A stretch of 64,000 nucleotides of DNA from Triticum aestivum (taxonomy: Eukaryota > Streptophyta > Magnoliopsida > Poales > Poaceae), in assembly GCF_018294505.1 (NCBI RefSeq), contig NC_057814.1, forward strand, positions 35,777,054 through 35,841,053, read 5' to 3'. The notes below the pieces were generated by a model. It saw only the letters and a program-made list of their open reading frames with translations, searched no databases and was not told the DNA's origin. The stretch's first letter is position 1, and each line of letters opens with the position of its first letter. Positions 23,674 to 36,872 of the stretch are shown piece after piece. The position numbers were made by a program, and so were the translations under genes.

Positions 23674-24990
23674 GTGGCATCATGAGCTAGGTCTATGCGT
23701 AGTTTCTATGCACGAGTAGAACACAAAGTAGTTGTGGGCGTCAATTTTGTCAATTTACTTGCCGTTACTAGTCTTATCTTGATTCGGCGGCATCGTGGGA
23801 TGAAGCGGCCCGGACCGACCTTACACGTACACTTATGTGAGACAGGTTCCACCGACTGACATGCACTAGTTGCATAAGGTGGCTAGCGGGTGTCTGTCTC
23901 TCCTACTTTAGTCGGATCGGATTCGATGAAAAGGGTCCTTATGAAGGGTAAATACAAATTGGCATATCACGTTGTGGTTTTGGCGTAGGTAAGAAACGTT
24001 CTTGCTAAGAAACCTATAGCAGCCACGTAAAAATTTGCAACAACAATTAGAGGACGTCTAACTTGTTTTTGCAGCATATGCCGTGTGATGTGATATGGCC
24101 AAAAGGATGTGATGAATTTATATATGTGATGTATGAGATTGATCATGTTCTTGTAATAGGAATCACAACTTGCATGTCGATGAGTATGACAACCGGCAGG
24201 AGCCATAGGGGTTGTCTTAATTTATTTATGACCTGCGTGTCAACATAAACGTCATGTAATTACTTTACTTTATTGCTAAACCGTTAGCCATAGTAGTATA
24301 AGTAATAGTTGGCGAGACAACTTCATGAAGACACGATGATGGAGATCATGGTGTCATGCCGGTGACGAAGGTGATCATGCCGCGCCTCGAAGATGGAGAT
24401 CAAAGGCGCAAGATGATATTGGCCATATCACGTCACTTTATGATTTGCATGTGATGTTTGTCATGTTTACATCTTATTTGCTTAGAACGACGGTAGCATA
24501 AATAAGATGATCCCTCACTAAAATTTCAAGAGACGTGTTCCCCCTAACTGTACACCATTGCGAAGGTTCGTTGTTTCGAAGCACCACGTGATGATCGGGT
24601 GTGATAGATTCTAACGTTCGAATACAACGGGTGTTGACGAGCCTAGCATGTACAGACATGGCCTCGGAACACATGCGAAACACTTAGGTTGACTTGACGA
24701 GCCTAGCATGTACAGACATGGCCTCGGAACACAAGAGACCGAAAGGTCGAACATGAGTCGTATAGTAGATACGATCAACATGGAGATGTTCACCGATGAT
24801 GACTAGTCCATCTGACGTGATGATCGGACACGGCCTAGTTTGACTCGGATCATGAATCACTTAGATGACTAGAGGGATGTCTATCTGAGTGGGAGTTCAT
24901 TAAATAATCAGATGAACTTAATTCATGAACATAGTCAAAAGGTCTTTGCAAATTATGTCATAGCTTACGCTTTAGTTCTACTGTTTAAGA
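23674..24990 (+). other. Element C primer-binding site and leader
   Basis: Starts with the primer-binding site variant TGGCATCATGAGC (23675-23687), then about 1.3 kb of untranslated leader with the 60-bp-period duplication at about 24634-24735. No coding frame. Confidence 0.75.
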
Positions 24991-27900
24991 TATGTTCCTA
25001 GAGAAAATTTAGTTGAAAGTTGATAGTAGCAATTATGCGGACTGGGTCCGTAAACTGAGGATTGTCCTCATTGCTGCACAGAAGGCTTATGTCCTGAATG
25101 CACCGCTCGGTGTGCTAAACCTCGAGCGTCGTCTGTAGATGTTACGAAACATCTGACATACACGTTTTGATGACTACGTGATAGTTCTGTGTGTGATGCT
25201 AACGGTTTAGAATTGTGGCACCAAAGACGGTTTTGAAACATCGCGGAACATATGAGATGTTCCAAAGACTGAAATTGGGATTTCAGACTAATGCCCACGT
25301 CAAGAGGTATGAGACCTCTGACAAGTTTCTTAAGCCTGCAAACTAAGGGAGAAAAGCTCAATCGTTGAGCATGTGCTCAGATTGTCTGAGTACTACAATC
25401 ACTTGAATCGAGTGGGAGTTAATCTTCCAGATGATATAGTGATGGTTCTCCATAGTCACTGCCACCAAGCTATTAGAGCTTCGTGATGAACTATAACATA
25501 TCAGGGATAGACATGATGATCCTTGAGCAACTCGCGATGTTTGACACCGCGAAAGTAGAAATCAAGAAGGAGCATCAATTGTTGATGGTTAGTAAAACCA
25601 CTAGTTTCTAGAAGGGCAAGGGCAAGAAGGGATACTTCATGAAACGGCAAATCAGTTGCTGCTCTAGTGAAGAAACCCAAGGTTGAACCCAAACCCGAGA
25701 CTAAGTGCTTCTGAAATGAGGGGAACGGTCACTGAAGTAGAACTACCCTAGATACTTCGTAGATGAGAAGGCTGGCAAGGTCGACAGAAGTATATTGGAT
25801 ATACATTATATTAATGTGTACTTTACTAGTACTCCTAGTAGCACCAGGGTATTAGATACCGGTTCGGTTGCTAAGTGTTAGTAACTCGAAATAAAAGCTG
25901 CGGAATAAACGGAGACTAGCTAAAGGTGAGATGACGATATGTGTTGGAAGTGTTTCCAAGGTTGATGTGATCAAGCATCGCATGCTCCCTCTACCATCGA
26001 GATTGGGGTTAAACCTGAATAATTATTATTTGGTGTTTGCGTTGAGCATAGACATGATTGGATTATGTTTATCGCAATACGGTTATTCGTTAAAGGAGAA
26101 TAATGGTTACTCTGTCTATTTGAATAATACCTTCAATGGTCTTGCACCTAAAATGAATGGTTTATTGAATCTCGATCGTAGTGATACACATGTTCATGCC
26201 AAAAGATATAAGATAGTAATGATAGTACCACATACTTGTGGCATTGCCACTTGAGTCATATTGGTATAAAACGCATGAAGAAGCTCCATGTTGATGGATC
26301 TTTGGACTCAATCGTTTTTGAAAAGATTGAGACATGCGAACCATGTCTATTAGTATATATGCATGAAGAAAGTCCATACAGATGGGTCATTTGGACTCAC
26401 TTGATTTTGAATCACTTGAGACATGCAAATCATACCACATGGGCAAGATGACTGAAAGGCCTCGTTTTCAGTAAGATGGAACAAGAGAGCAACTTCTTGG
26501 AAGTAATACATTTGATGTGTGCAGTCCAATGAGTGCTGACGCACGCAGTGGATATCGTTATGTTCTTACTTCACAGATGATTTGAGTAGATTTACTTGAT
26601 GAAACACAAGTCTGAATTATTGAAAGGTTCAAGTAATTTTAGAGTGAAGTTGAAGATCGTCGTGACAAGAGGATAAAATGTCTGTGATATGATCATAGAG
26701 ATGAATATCTGAGTTACGAGTTTGGCACACAATTAAGAAATTGTGGAAATTGTTTCACGACTAATACCGCTTGGAGCACCATAGTGTGATGGTGTGTCCA
26801 AACATCATAACTGCACCCTATTGGATATGGTGCATACCATGATGTCTCTTATCGAATTACAACTATCGTTTATGGGTTAGGCATTAGAGACAAACCACAT
26901 TCACTTTAAATAGGGCACCACGCAATTCCGTTGAGACGACACCGTTTAGAGAAACCTAAGTTGTCGTTTCTTAAAAGTTTGGGGCTGCGATGCTTATGTG
27001 AAAAAGTTTCAGGCTGATAAGCTCGAACCCAAAGCGGATAAATGCATCTTCATAGAATACCCAAAACAGTTGGGTATACCTCCTGTTTCAGATCTGGAAG
27101 TAAACAGGTCCTTTCTCGAGAAAAAGTTTCTCTCGAAAGAATTGAGTGGGAGGATGGTGGAGACTTGATAAGGTTATTGAACCATGACTTCAACTAGTGT
27201 GTAGCAGGGCACAGGAAGTTGTTCCTGTGGCACCTACACCAATTGAAGTGGAAGCTTATGATAGTGATCATGAAACTTCAGATCAAGTCACTACCAAACC
27301 TCATAGGACGACAAGGATGCATACTACTTCAGAGTGGTACGTAATCCTGTCTTGGAAGTCATGTTGCTAGACAACAATGAACCTACGAGCTATGGAGAAG
27401 CGATGGTGGGCCCGGATTCCGACGAATTGGTCGAGGCCATAAAATCCGAGAGGATCCATGTATGAAAACAAAGTATAGACTTTGAAAGAACTACTTGATG
27501 GTCGTAAGGCTGTTGGGTACAGATGGATTTCAAAGGGAAGACAGACAATGATGGTAAGTGTCACCATTAAGAAAGCTCGACTTGTCGTTAAGATGTTTTT
27601 CGGCAAGTTCAAGGAGTTGACTGCGATGAGACTTTCTCACTCGTAGTGATGCTAAGAGTCTGTTAGAATTATATTAGCAGTTACTGCATTATTTATGAAA
27701 TCTTGCAGATAGGATGTCAAAACATTGTTTCCTTGACGATTTTCTTGAGGAAAGGTTGTATGTGATACAACCAGAAGGTTTTGTCAATCCTGAAAGATGC
27801 TAACAAGTATGCAAAGCTCCAGCGATCCTTCTAAGGATTGGAGTAAGCATCTCGGAGTTGGAATGAACGCTTTGATGAGATGATCAAAGATTTTGGGTTT

Positions 27901-28700
27901 ATAGAAAGTTCATGAGAAACTTGTATTTCCAAAGAAGTGAGTGGGAGCACTATAGAATTTTTTATGAGTATATGTTGTTAACATATTGTTGATCATAAAT
28001 GATGTAGAATTTCTGGAAAGCATCCAGGGTTATTTGAAAAGTGTTTTTAATGGAAAACCTGGATTAAGCTACTTGAACATTGAGCATCAAGATCTATAAG
28101 GATAGATCAAAAACGCTTAATAGTACTTTCAAATGAATACATACCGTGACAAGATTTTGAAGGAGTTCAAAATAGATCAGCAAAGAAGGAGTTCTTGGCT
28201 GTGTTACAAGGTGTGAGTATTGAGTAAGACTCAAGACCTGACCACAGCAGAAGAGAGAGAAAGGACGAAGGTCGTCCCCTATGCTTCAGACGTAGGCTCT
28301 ACAGTATGCTATGCTGTGTACCGCACATGAAGTGTGCCTTGCCATGAGTTAGTCAAGGGATACAATAGTGATCCGGGAATGGATCACATGACAGCGGTCG
28401 AACTTATCCTTAGTATCTAGTGGACTAAGGAATTTTCTCGATTATGGAGGTGGAAAAGGAGTTCGTCGTAAAGGGTTACGTCGATGCAAACTTTGACACT
28501 AATCCGGATGACTCTGAGTAGTAAAACGGATTCGTATAGTAGAGCAGTTATTTGGAATAGCTCCAAGTAGCGCGTGGTAGCTGCATCTACAAGATGACAT
28601 AGATATTCGTAAAGCACACACGGATCTGAAAGGTTCAGACCCGTTGACTAATAACCTCTCTCACAAGCGAGATATGAACAAACCCCATGGGTGTTGGATT
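24990..28700 (+). pseudogene. Element C gag-pol remnant, heavily decayed
   Basis: Plus-strand sequence matches the gag-pol of elements A and B throughout, but stops and indels interrupt every frame. Readable islands include the gag start (SNYADWVRKLRIVLIAAQK-like, about 25030), a degraded zinc knuckle (about 25700), protease region (about 25850), integrase zinc region (about 26230-26440), integrase core (about 26500-26960) and RT/RNase H (about 27400-28650). Its decay is far greater than that of A or B, in line with an older insertion. Confidence 0.85.
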
Positions 28701-28810
28701 CATTACAATCACATGGTGATGTGAACTAGATTATTGACTCTGGTAAACTCTTGACTATTAATCACATGGCGATGTGAACTAGATTATTGACTCTAGTGCA
28801 AGTGATAGAC

Positions 28811-30587
28811 TGTTAGAAATATGCCCTAGAGGCAATAATAAATTGGTTATTATTATATTTCCTTGTTCATGATAATCGTTTATTATCCATGCTAAAATTG
28901 TATTGATAGGAAACTCAGATACATGTGTGGATACATAGACAACACCATGTCCCTAATAAGCCTCTAGTTGACTAGCTCGTTGATCAATAGATGGTTACGG
29001 TTTCCTGACCATGGACATTGGATGTCGTTGATAACGGGATCACATCATTAGGAGAATGATGTGATGGACAAGACCCAATCCTAAGCCTAGCACAAGATCG
29101 TGTAGTTCGTTTGCTAAGAGCTTTTCTAATATCAAGTATCATTTCCTTAGACCATGAGATTGTGCAACTCCCGGATACCGTAGGAATGCTTTGGGTGTAC
29201 CAAACGTCACAACGTAACTGGGTGGCTATAAAGGTGCACTACAGGTATCTCCGAAAGTGTCTGTTGGGTTGGCACGAATCGAGACTGGGATTTGTCACTC
29301 CGTGTAAACAGAGAGGTATCTCTGGGCCCACTCGGTAGGACATCATCATAATGTGCACAATGTGACCAAGGAGTTGATCACGGGATGATGTGTTACGGAA
29401 CAAGTAAAGAGACTTGCCGGTAACGAGATTGAACAAGGTATCGGAATACCGATGATCGAATCTCGGGCAAGTACCATACCGGTAGACAAAGGGAATTGAA
29501 TACGGGATTGATTGAATCCTTGACATCGTGGTTCATCCGATGAGATCATCGTGGAACATGTGGGAGCCAACATGGGTATCCAGATCCCGCTGTTGGTTAT
29601 TGGCCGGAGAACGTCTCGGCCATGTCTGCATGGTTCCCGAACCCGTAGGGTCTACACACTTAAGGTTCGATGACGCCAGGGTTATAGGGAATAGATATAC
29701 GTGGTTACCGAATGTTGTTCGAAGTCCCGGATGAGATCCCGGACGTCGCGAGGAGTTCCGGAATGGTCCGGAGGTAAAGATTTATATATGGGAAGTCCCG
29801 TTTTGGCCACCGGAAGAGTTTCGGGCGTCACCGGTAATGTACCGGGACCACCGGAAGGGTCCGGGGGTCCACCGGGAGGGGCCACCAGCTCCAGAGGCCT
29901 ACGTGGGCCAATAGTGGGAAGGGACCAGCCCCTAGGTGGGCTGGAGTGCCTCCCACCAAGGCCCAAGGCGCCCTCAAGAGGAGAGGGGGCAAACCCTAGG
30001 AGCAGATGGGCCCTAAGGCCCACCCTAGGTGCGCCCCCCCTCTCTCCCCCTTGGCCGCCACCCAGATGGGATCTAGGGGCTGCCGCCACCCCTAGGGAGG
30101 GAACCCTAGGTGGGGGCGCAGCCCCTCCTCTTCCCCTATATATACTTGAGGTATGGGGGCTGCCCAAAACATGATTTGCTCTCCCTCTTGGCGCAGCCCT
30201 ACCTCTCTCCCTCCTCGTCTCTCGTAGAGCTTGGCGAAGCCCTGCTGGAGTACCGCGCTCCTCCACCACCACCACGCCGTCGTGCTGCTGCTGGATGGAG
30301 TCTTCCCCAACCTCTCCCTCTCTCCTTGCTGGATCAAGGCATGGGAGACGTCACCGGGCTGCACGTGTGTTGAACGCGGAGGCACCGTTCTTCGGTGCTT
30401 AGATCGGATTCGGCCGCGATCTGAATCGCAACGAGTACGACTACCTCATCCGCGTTCTTGCAAAGCTTCCTCTTAGAGATCTACAAGGGTATGTAGATGC
30501 ACTCCCCTTCCCTTGTTGCTAGATTACTCCATAGATTGATCTTGGTGATGCGTAGAAAATTTTGAATTTTTGCTACGTTCCCCAACA
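28811..30587 (+). repeat. Element C 3' LTR
   Basis: A complete 1777-bp LTR from TGTTAGAAATATGCCC to TTCCCCAACA. The first base-pair block has one change from the expected TGTTGG. Confidence 0.9.
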
Positions 30588-30755
30588 GTTGGCACACCGG
30601 GCGGTGCATCAAAGACATAAGCCTTCTGTGTAGCAGTGAGGACACTCCTCAAGCAACGGACCTAGTCCGCGTCAATGCTTACAATATCTTTCAACTTAAT
30701 CTTTCTCTAGGAACGTATTGAAACAGGGAGCTACAACGCGAGCTATTGATCTACA
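30588..30755 (-). pseudogene. Element D gag start, fragment
   Basis: Minus-strand sequence matches the first about 55 codons of gag in elements A and B (FN-FLE, the DWV-like motif and the end of this domain), with the start codon changed to ATA and several other changes. It is cut at 30588 by the insertion of element C; the rest of gag-pol is deleted. Confidence 0.8.
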
Positions 30756-32045
30756 ACATATTTGCAAAGACAATTTAGACTATGTTCATGATAATTAAGT
30801 TCATCTAATCAAATTATTTAATGAACTCCCACTTAAATAGACATCCCTCTAGTCATCTAAGTGATACATGATCCGAATCGACTAGGCCGTGTCCGATCAT
30901 CACGTGAGACGGACTAGTCATCATCGGTGAACATCTTCATGGTGATCGTATCTTCTATACGACTCATGTTCGACCTTTCGGTCTTCCGTGTTTCGAGGCC
31001 ATGTCTGTACATGCTAGGCTCGTCAAGTCAACTTAAGTGTTTCACATGTGTTCCGAGGCCATGTCTGTACATGCTAGGCTCGTCAACACCCGTTGTATTC
31101 GAATGTTAGAATCTATCACACCCGATCATCACGTGGTGCTTCGAAACAACGAACCTTCGCAACGGTGCACAGTTAGAGAGAACACTTTTCTTGAAATTTT
31201 AGTGAGGGATCATCTTATTTAAGCTACCGTCGTTCTAAGCAAATAAGATGTAAAACATGATAAACATCACATGCAATCTAATAGTGACATGATATGGCCA
31301 ATATCATTTTGCTCCTTTTTGATCTCCATCTTCGGGGCGCCATGATCATCATCGTCACCGGCATGACACCATGATCTCCATCATCGTGTCTTCATGAAGT
31401 TGTCTCGTCATCTATTACTTCTACTACTATGGCTAACGGTTTAGCAATAAAGTAAAGTAATTACATGACGTTTATGTTGACACGCAGGTCATAAATAAAT
31501 TAAGACAACCCCTATGGCTCCTGCCGGTTGTCATACTCATCGACATGCAAGTTGTGATTCCTATTACAAGAACATGATCAATCTCATACATCACATATAT
31601 CATTCATCACATCCTTTTGGCCATATCACATCACACGGCGTATGCTGCAAAAACAAGTTAGACATCCTCTAATTGTTGTTGCAAATTTTTACGTGGCTGC
31701 TATAGGTTTCTTAGCAAGAACGTTTCTTACCTACGCCAAAACCACAACGTGATATGCCAATTTGTATTTACCCTTCATAAGGACCCTTTTCATCGAATCC
31801 GATCCGACTAAAGTGGGAGAGACAGACACCCGCTAGCCACCTTATGCAACTAGTGCATGTCAGTCGGTGGAACCTGTCTCACGTAAGTGCACGTGTAAGG
31901 TCGGTCCGGGCCGCTTCATCCCACGATGCCGCCGAATCAAGATAAGACTAGTAACGGCAAGTAAATTGACAAAATCGACGCCCACAACTACTTTGTGTTC
32001 TACTCGTGCATAGAAACTACGCATAGACCTAGCTCATGATGCCAC
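30756..32045 (-). other. Element D leader and primer-binding site
   Basis: Untranslated leader carrying the duplicated 39-bp unit (30988-31086). It ends at the variant primer-binding site TGGCATCATGAGC (minus strand, 32032-32044), one base from the 5' LTR. Confidence 0.75.
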
Positions 32046-33817
32046 TATTGGGGATCGTAGCAGAAATTTAAAATTTTCTACGCATCACCAAGATCAATCT
32101 ATGGAGTAATCTAGCACCGAGGGGAAGGGGAGTGCATCTACATACCATTGTAGATCGCTAAGCGGAAGCGTTGCAAGAACGCGGATGAAGGAGTCGTACT
32201 CGTAGCGATTCAGATCGCGGTTGATTACGATCTAAGCGCCGAACCACGGCGCCTCCGCGTTCAACACACGTGCAGCCCGGTGACGTCTCCCACGCCTTGA
32301 TCCAGCAAGGGGAGAAGGAGAAGTTGGGGAAGACTCCGTCCAGCAGCAGCACGACGGCGTGGTGGTGGTGGAGGAGCACGGAACTCCAGCAGGGCTTCGC
32401 CAAGCACTACGAGAGACGAGGAGGGAGAGAGGTATGGCTGCGCCTGGGAGAGAATAACTCGTGTATTGGGCAGCCCCTAGACCTCAACTATATATAGGGG
32501 GGAGGCGGCCGCGCCCCCTCTAGGGTTCCCACCCCAAGGAGTGCGGCAGCCCCAGATCCCATCTAGGGTGGCGGCCAAAGGGGGAAGAGGGGGAGGCGCA
32601 CCTGGGGTGGGCCTTAGGGCCCATCTGCCCTAGGGTTTGCCCCCATCTTCTCTTGAGGCGCCTTGGGCCTTGGTGGGGGGCGCCCCAGCCCACCTAGGGG
32701 CTGGTCCCTTCCCACTATTGGCCCACGCAAGCCTCTGGGGCTGGTGGCCCCTCCCGGTGGACCCCCGGACCCTTCCGGTGGTCCCGGTACATTACTGGTG
32801 ATGCCCGGAACACTTCCGGTGGCCAAATCCTCACTTCCTATATATCAATCTTTACCTCCGGACCATTCCGGAACTCCTCGTGACATCCGGGATCTCATCC
32901 GGGACTCTGAACAACATTCGGTAACCGCGTACATACTTTCCCTATAACCCTAGCGTCATCGGACCTTAAGTGTGTAGACCCTACGGGCTCGGGAACCATG
33001 CAGTCATGACCGAGACATATCTCCGGCCAATAACCAACAGCAGGATCTGGATACCCATGTTGGCTCCCACATGTTCCACGATGATCTCATCGGATGAACC
33101 ACGATGTCAAGGATTCAATCAATCCCGTATACAATTCCCTTTGTCTACCGGTATAGTACTTGCCCGAGATTCGATCGTCGGTATCCCGATACCTTGTTCA
33201 ATCTCGTTACCGGCAAGTCTCTTTGCTCGTTCCGTAACACATCATCCCGTGATCAACTCCTTGGTCACATTGTGCACATTATGATGATGTCCTACCGAGT
33301 GGGCCCAGAGATACCTCTCCGTTTACACGGAGTGACAATCCCAGTCTCGATTCGTGCCAACCCAACAGACACTTTCGGAGATACCTGTAGTGCACCTTTA
33401 TAGCCACCCAGTTACGTTGTGACATTTGGTACACCCAAAGCATTCCTACGGTATCTGGGAGTTGCACAATCTCATGGTCTAAGGAAATGATACTTGACAT
33501 TAGAAAAGCTTTAGCAGACGAACTACACGATCTTGTGCTAGGCTTAGGATTGGGTCTTGTCCATCACATCATTCTCCTAATGATGTGATCCCGTTATCAA
33601 CGACATCCATTGTCCATGGTCAGGAAACCGTAACCATCTATTGATCAACGAGCTAGTCAACTAGAGGCTTACTAGGGACATGGTGTTGTCTATGTATCCA
33701 CACATGTATCTGAGTTTCCTATCAATACAATTTTAGCATGGATAATAAACGATTATCATGAACAAGGAAATATAATAATAACCAATTTATTATTGCCTCT
33801 AGGGCATATTTCTTACA
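32046..33817 (-). repeat. Element D 5' LTR
   Basis: A 1772-bp LTR, TATTGGGG to TTTCTTACA in plus-strand reading, with both termini slightly degraded. It is followed by the target duplication CTTGG. Confidence 0.9.
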
Positions 33818-33981
33818 CTTGGGTCACTGGGAAGCAAAGCATTTTGCACAAATTATGCCTTAGCATGCCTTTTTTTATTGAACAATAACACCCACCTGGC
33901 GATATGAGTTTTTTTCTATTATGGGTCTTTTCCTATTTCCTTCTCCTTAAGTCTTTAGGAGCCTCTCCTGCTGCTCTTTCA
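33818..33981. other. Host DNA between retrotransposon D and CACTA 1
   Basis: This 160-bp low-copy-looking stretch includes both element target duplications (CTTGG at its left, TCA at its right). It joins to 3078-3217, the other side of element D. No gene seen. Confidence 0.6.
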
Positions 33982-34734
33982 CACTAGTGGAAAAAGGGCC
34001 ATTGTCCCGGTTCGTAAGGCCCATCTGTCCCGGTTGCCGATCCAGGACTAAAGGGTAATTACTAAAGCCCTAGGGCTTTAGTCCCGGTTCTTACATGAAC
34101 CGGGACCGATGGGCCTCCACGTGGCCGATGTGGCGAGCCCAGGCAGGAGGGCCTTTGGTCCCGGTTGGTGGCACCAACCGGGACCAAAAGGCATCCACGC
34201 GTCAGTAGCTGGCAGGAGTTGAGGTTTTTGTTTTTTTCGAAAGGGGGTGGTTTAGGGGTTTTGGGGGTTAATTTAGGTTGTTAGCTAGCTAATAGAGAGA
34301 AGTGTCCTCTCTTCCGAGCTTGGTTTACCAACGCTACTGCTATGCCTAAACATGGCTTAGATTGAAGTGAAGGCAACATGTGGTGCATGTCAAAGTAATA
34401 CTAATCATAACTTGATCAAGTTTGGATTGTACTACTTTCGACATGCACCACATGCATGTTGCCTTCACTTCAATCCAATCCATGTTCATTTCACCCACTG
34501 ATATATAATAACTCTTCATGCTCGCATCATGCATCATCATAATAACAATTCCTACTAATCATCATCATACAACTTCTACTCATTATTAATAACAAGTCAT
34601 GCGATCATCATCCATAGTCATCCAACCAACCCTACTTAATTGTTCTTAGCACATGATCATCAGTATTAGATAGGACCTAAATACCCTCTTTAAGGTAAAA
34701 TAGCATCAAACAATATAGACCCTGGCTCTCCATT

Positions 34735-35869
34735 ATGGAGAATGGAGATCATCCTGTCTCCAATTCTTGCGCTTCGCTTCCTTTTGCTTCGAAAAACCTC
34801 CTTACGACTGTCCATACATTTTTTCCATTCTTTGATTTTTCATGTCTCCACTTCTTTTAGAAATCCAATATGAACAGGTGAGATTCGTAGGATAACCTGG
34901 CTGTATGTTCAAAACATCAAGGAGACCATGCTCATACATCAAATGAGGCACACAATCATTCGGGATAATTTGTTGAAAAACATAGTAATAACTTCATAGT
35001 TAGCAATGATGTACTAGTTTTAGAAATATGCAAAAGATGCACGGATGTCGTAATAGTAAAAAATCTTACCAGGGTATCTCCATAGAAGTTACCATGGTTC
35101 AACACGTGCACTAGTGGCACGTATTGACCATAATGTTGAGGAGTTTGATTGTATATATTGTAATTCTCAAGATCAGTACAAAATGCGATCAGATGATTTT
35201 TCTCCTGATAAGTTAATTCGCAGCCATCGGTGTAGTAGGTTCTGTCTACCATCTTCCGCACATTCTTTGAAGAATGAAAATAAGCTGTCAACTATTTTGA
35301 AATAAACAATATAATTAGTTAATAACCATGTTTGAGAAACTCACATAGTGGTAGAATTGGAGGCGTATCAACAATGACCCAAATGTCCATATTGTCTTGC
35401 TCGATTTCAGGATCACCAAGATCCATGGTGACAAGCATATCTTCATAAAAATCATACATCTTGCAAAGTGCTTCTCAATTTTTGCAACCAAAATGGGTTA
35501 CGCTCTCAGAATTGTATAGGTTTACTTCAAAATCCATACCATGATGGGTCCTTAGGTGAATTTTCTTTGTTTCCATACTTTCATGGTCTTCAAAACCCAT
35601 CCTCTCCAAGACATAGCGTCTTACATAGCATGAGATAAGCTAGTCGAATTGTAAAATATGATAAGTACACGTTGAAATAGTTGAAGTCGTGCTTAATTAA
35701 GAAAAAAACACTTGTCGTCGTTGCGTACCGTTTCAACATCGAAGGTCTCCTCGAGCTTAATGTTGAAGCGCCGATCTTCGTCCAGCTGAAGGAACCTGTC
35801 GCACATACCTCGGTCGTCGTGGCACGAGTCGCACTCCCCCGGGAGACTTTCGTCGTCCGAGTACGACAT
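34735..35869 (-). pseudogene. CACTA 1 copy of the accessory B3-like gene (broken)
   Basis: This is homologous to the intact four-exon gene at 56188-57383. Exon 1 starts at 35869 and ends at a GT donor by 35729. Exon 2 is about 35636-35345, exon 3 about 35271-35065, and exon 4 about 34965-34735. Two lesions are visible. A TGA at 35475-35477 replaces the Trp of the NWEAF motif, and an extra A in the run at about 34835-34839 shifts the frame in exon 4 after SGDM. Function of the intact form is unknown; see the element 2 entry. Confidence 0.8.
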
Positions 35870-36017
35870 TTCCTATGTTCATAATTCAAAGATTAAACTT
35901 GTACAATTAAATATATGTACACAAAAACTAATTAGAACATTATTATTCATCACGGGTTGACTATCGGTCTATCGAGTCTTTTCTTGAAATCTCTCAGCTC
36001 ACGTGGTGTATATATTC

Positions 36018-36317
36018 GACCGTCGGTGATGGTAGCTCTTCCTTTCGTTCCCAAGTGCATTACACCAAATTGTCTAGCACACGGGAACGAAAGAGAAGCT
36101 ACCCTTACGACAACAGTCGGGATTCTTCATCCTCTCATATATGGTGGAGACTCTCCCTCACTGATCATCTCTAACATTTGCGACCGTCGGTGATGGTAGC
36201 TCCTCCTTTCGTTCCCGAGTGCATTACACCAAATTGTCTAGCACACGGGAACGAAGGAGAAGCCACCCCCACGACAACAGTCGGGATTCTTCGTCCTCTC
36301 ATATATGGTGGAGACGC
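36018..36317. repeat. Tandem repeat, two units of about 163 bp
   Basis: The block beginning CGACCGTCGGTGATGG at 36018 recurs at 36181. Each unit holds an imperfect hairpin built from CGTTCCCGAGTGC and its near complement GCACACGGGAACG. CACTA element 2 has the equivalent two units at about 55740-56040. It lies between the accessory gene and the 133-residue ORF. Confidence 0.8.
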
Positions 36318-36872
36318 GACAGACTTAAAGTCAACCCGAAATACCGTTTAATTATCTTTCTAAAAAAGGATATATCGAGCGCCTGAAATTTGCCGGAACG
36401 GCAATATACATGTTTATTCTACATCATATGAGCATTCAAACTTGATGGCCATTACATTTTAATGGTTGAAAATATGAGCAAAAACATTTCAAAATATCTT
36501 ATAGGACTCATATTGACATGGAGATTTGGCTGGTCTCACCTCGAGGTCGGAGGGGGGGTCGGTGACGGGGACGACGGCGGGGATGATGGAGGGGCTCCTA
36601 GATTTCTGCAAAAACAAAAACCCTATAAGCTATCAACTAATCAAATGCATACGCCTTGCATAGTTCTCTCCAATTTTAGCATTCAAAGTAGGAGTAGATT
36701 TCCAATTTGAGCATTCAATAAGCAAAACCAAATCGTAAAATAAAGTAGTATTGAAATTAGCATGCATTCAATTATAAGCAAAACTACATCATCTCTTGCG
36801 TTCGTACATCGTCGAATATTATCACTAATACACCTCGAATAGTATCATACACATATAGCATCGCTAACACAG

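Larger units (their letters stand above)
3611..30587 (+). mobile_element. Ty1-copia element C (plus strand), decayed, inserted into D
   Basis: This Angela-like element has its 5' LTR in two pieces (3611-3728 and 22048-23673), split by element B, and its 3' LTR at 28811-30587. The joined 5' LTR lacks about the first 32 bases of the 3' LTR copy. After the 5' LTR comes a primer-binding site beginning TGGCATCATGAGC at 23675. Before the 3' LTR is a degraded purine tract (AGTGATAGAC). The internal gag-pol is recognisable but riddled with stops and indels. No TSD can be read because the left end is deleted; the right flank at 30588 is element D gag. Confidence 0.82.
3218..33817 (-). mobile_element. 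Ty1-copia element D (outermost, Angela/WIS-like), gutted by later insertion and deletion
   Basis: The outermost retrotransposon of the nest lies on the minus strand. A 3' LTR fragment (3218-3611, starting TGTTGGGG) and a full 5' LTR (32046-33817) are flanked by the same 5-bp duplication CTTGG at 3213-3217 and 33818-33822. Only the primer-binding site, leader and a short gag start remain internally (30588-32045). The rest of the 3' LTR and all of pol are missing at the junction with element C. All of elements C, B and A lie inside it. Confidence 0.85.
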
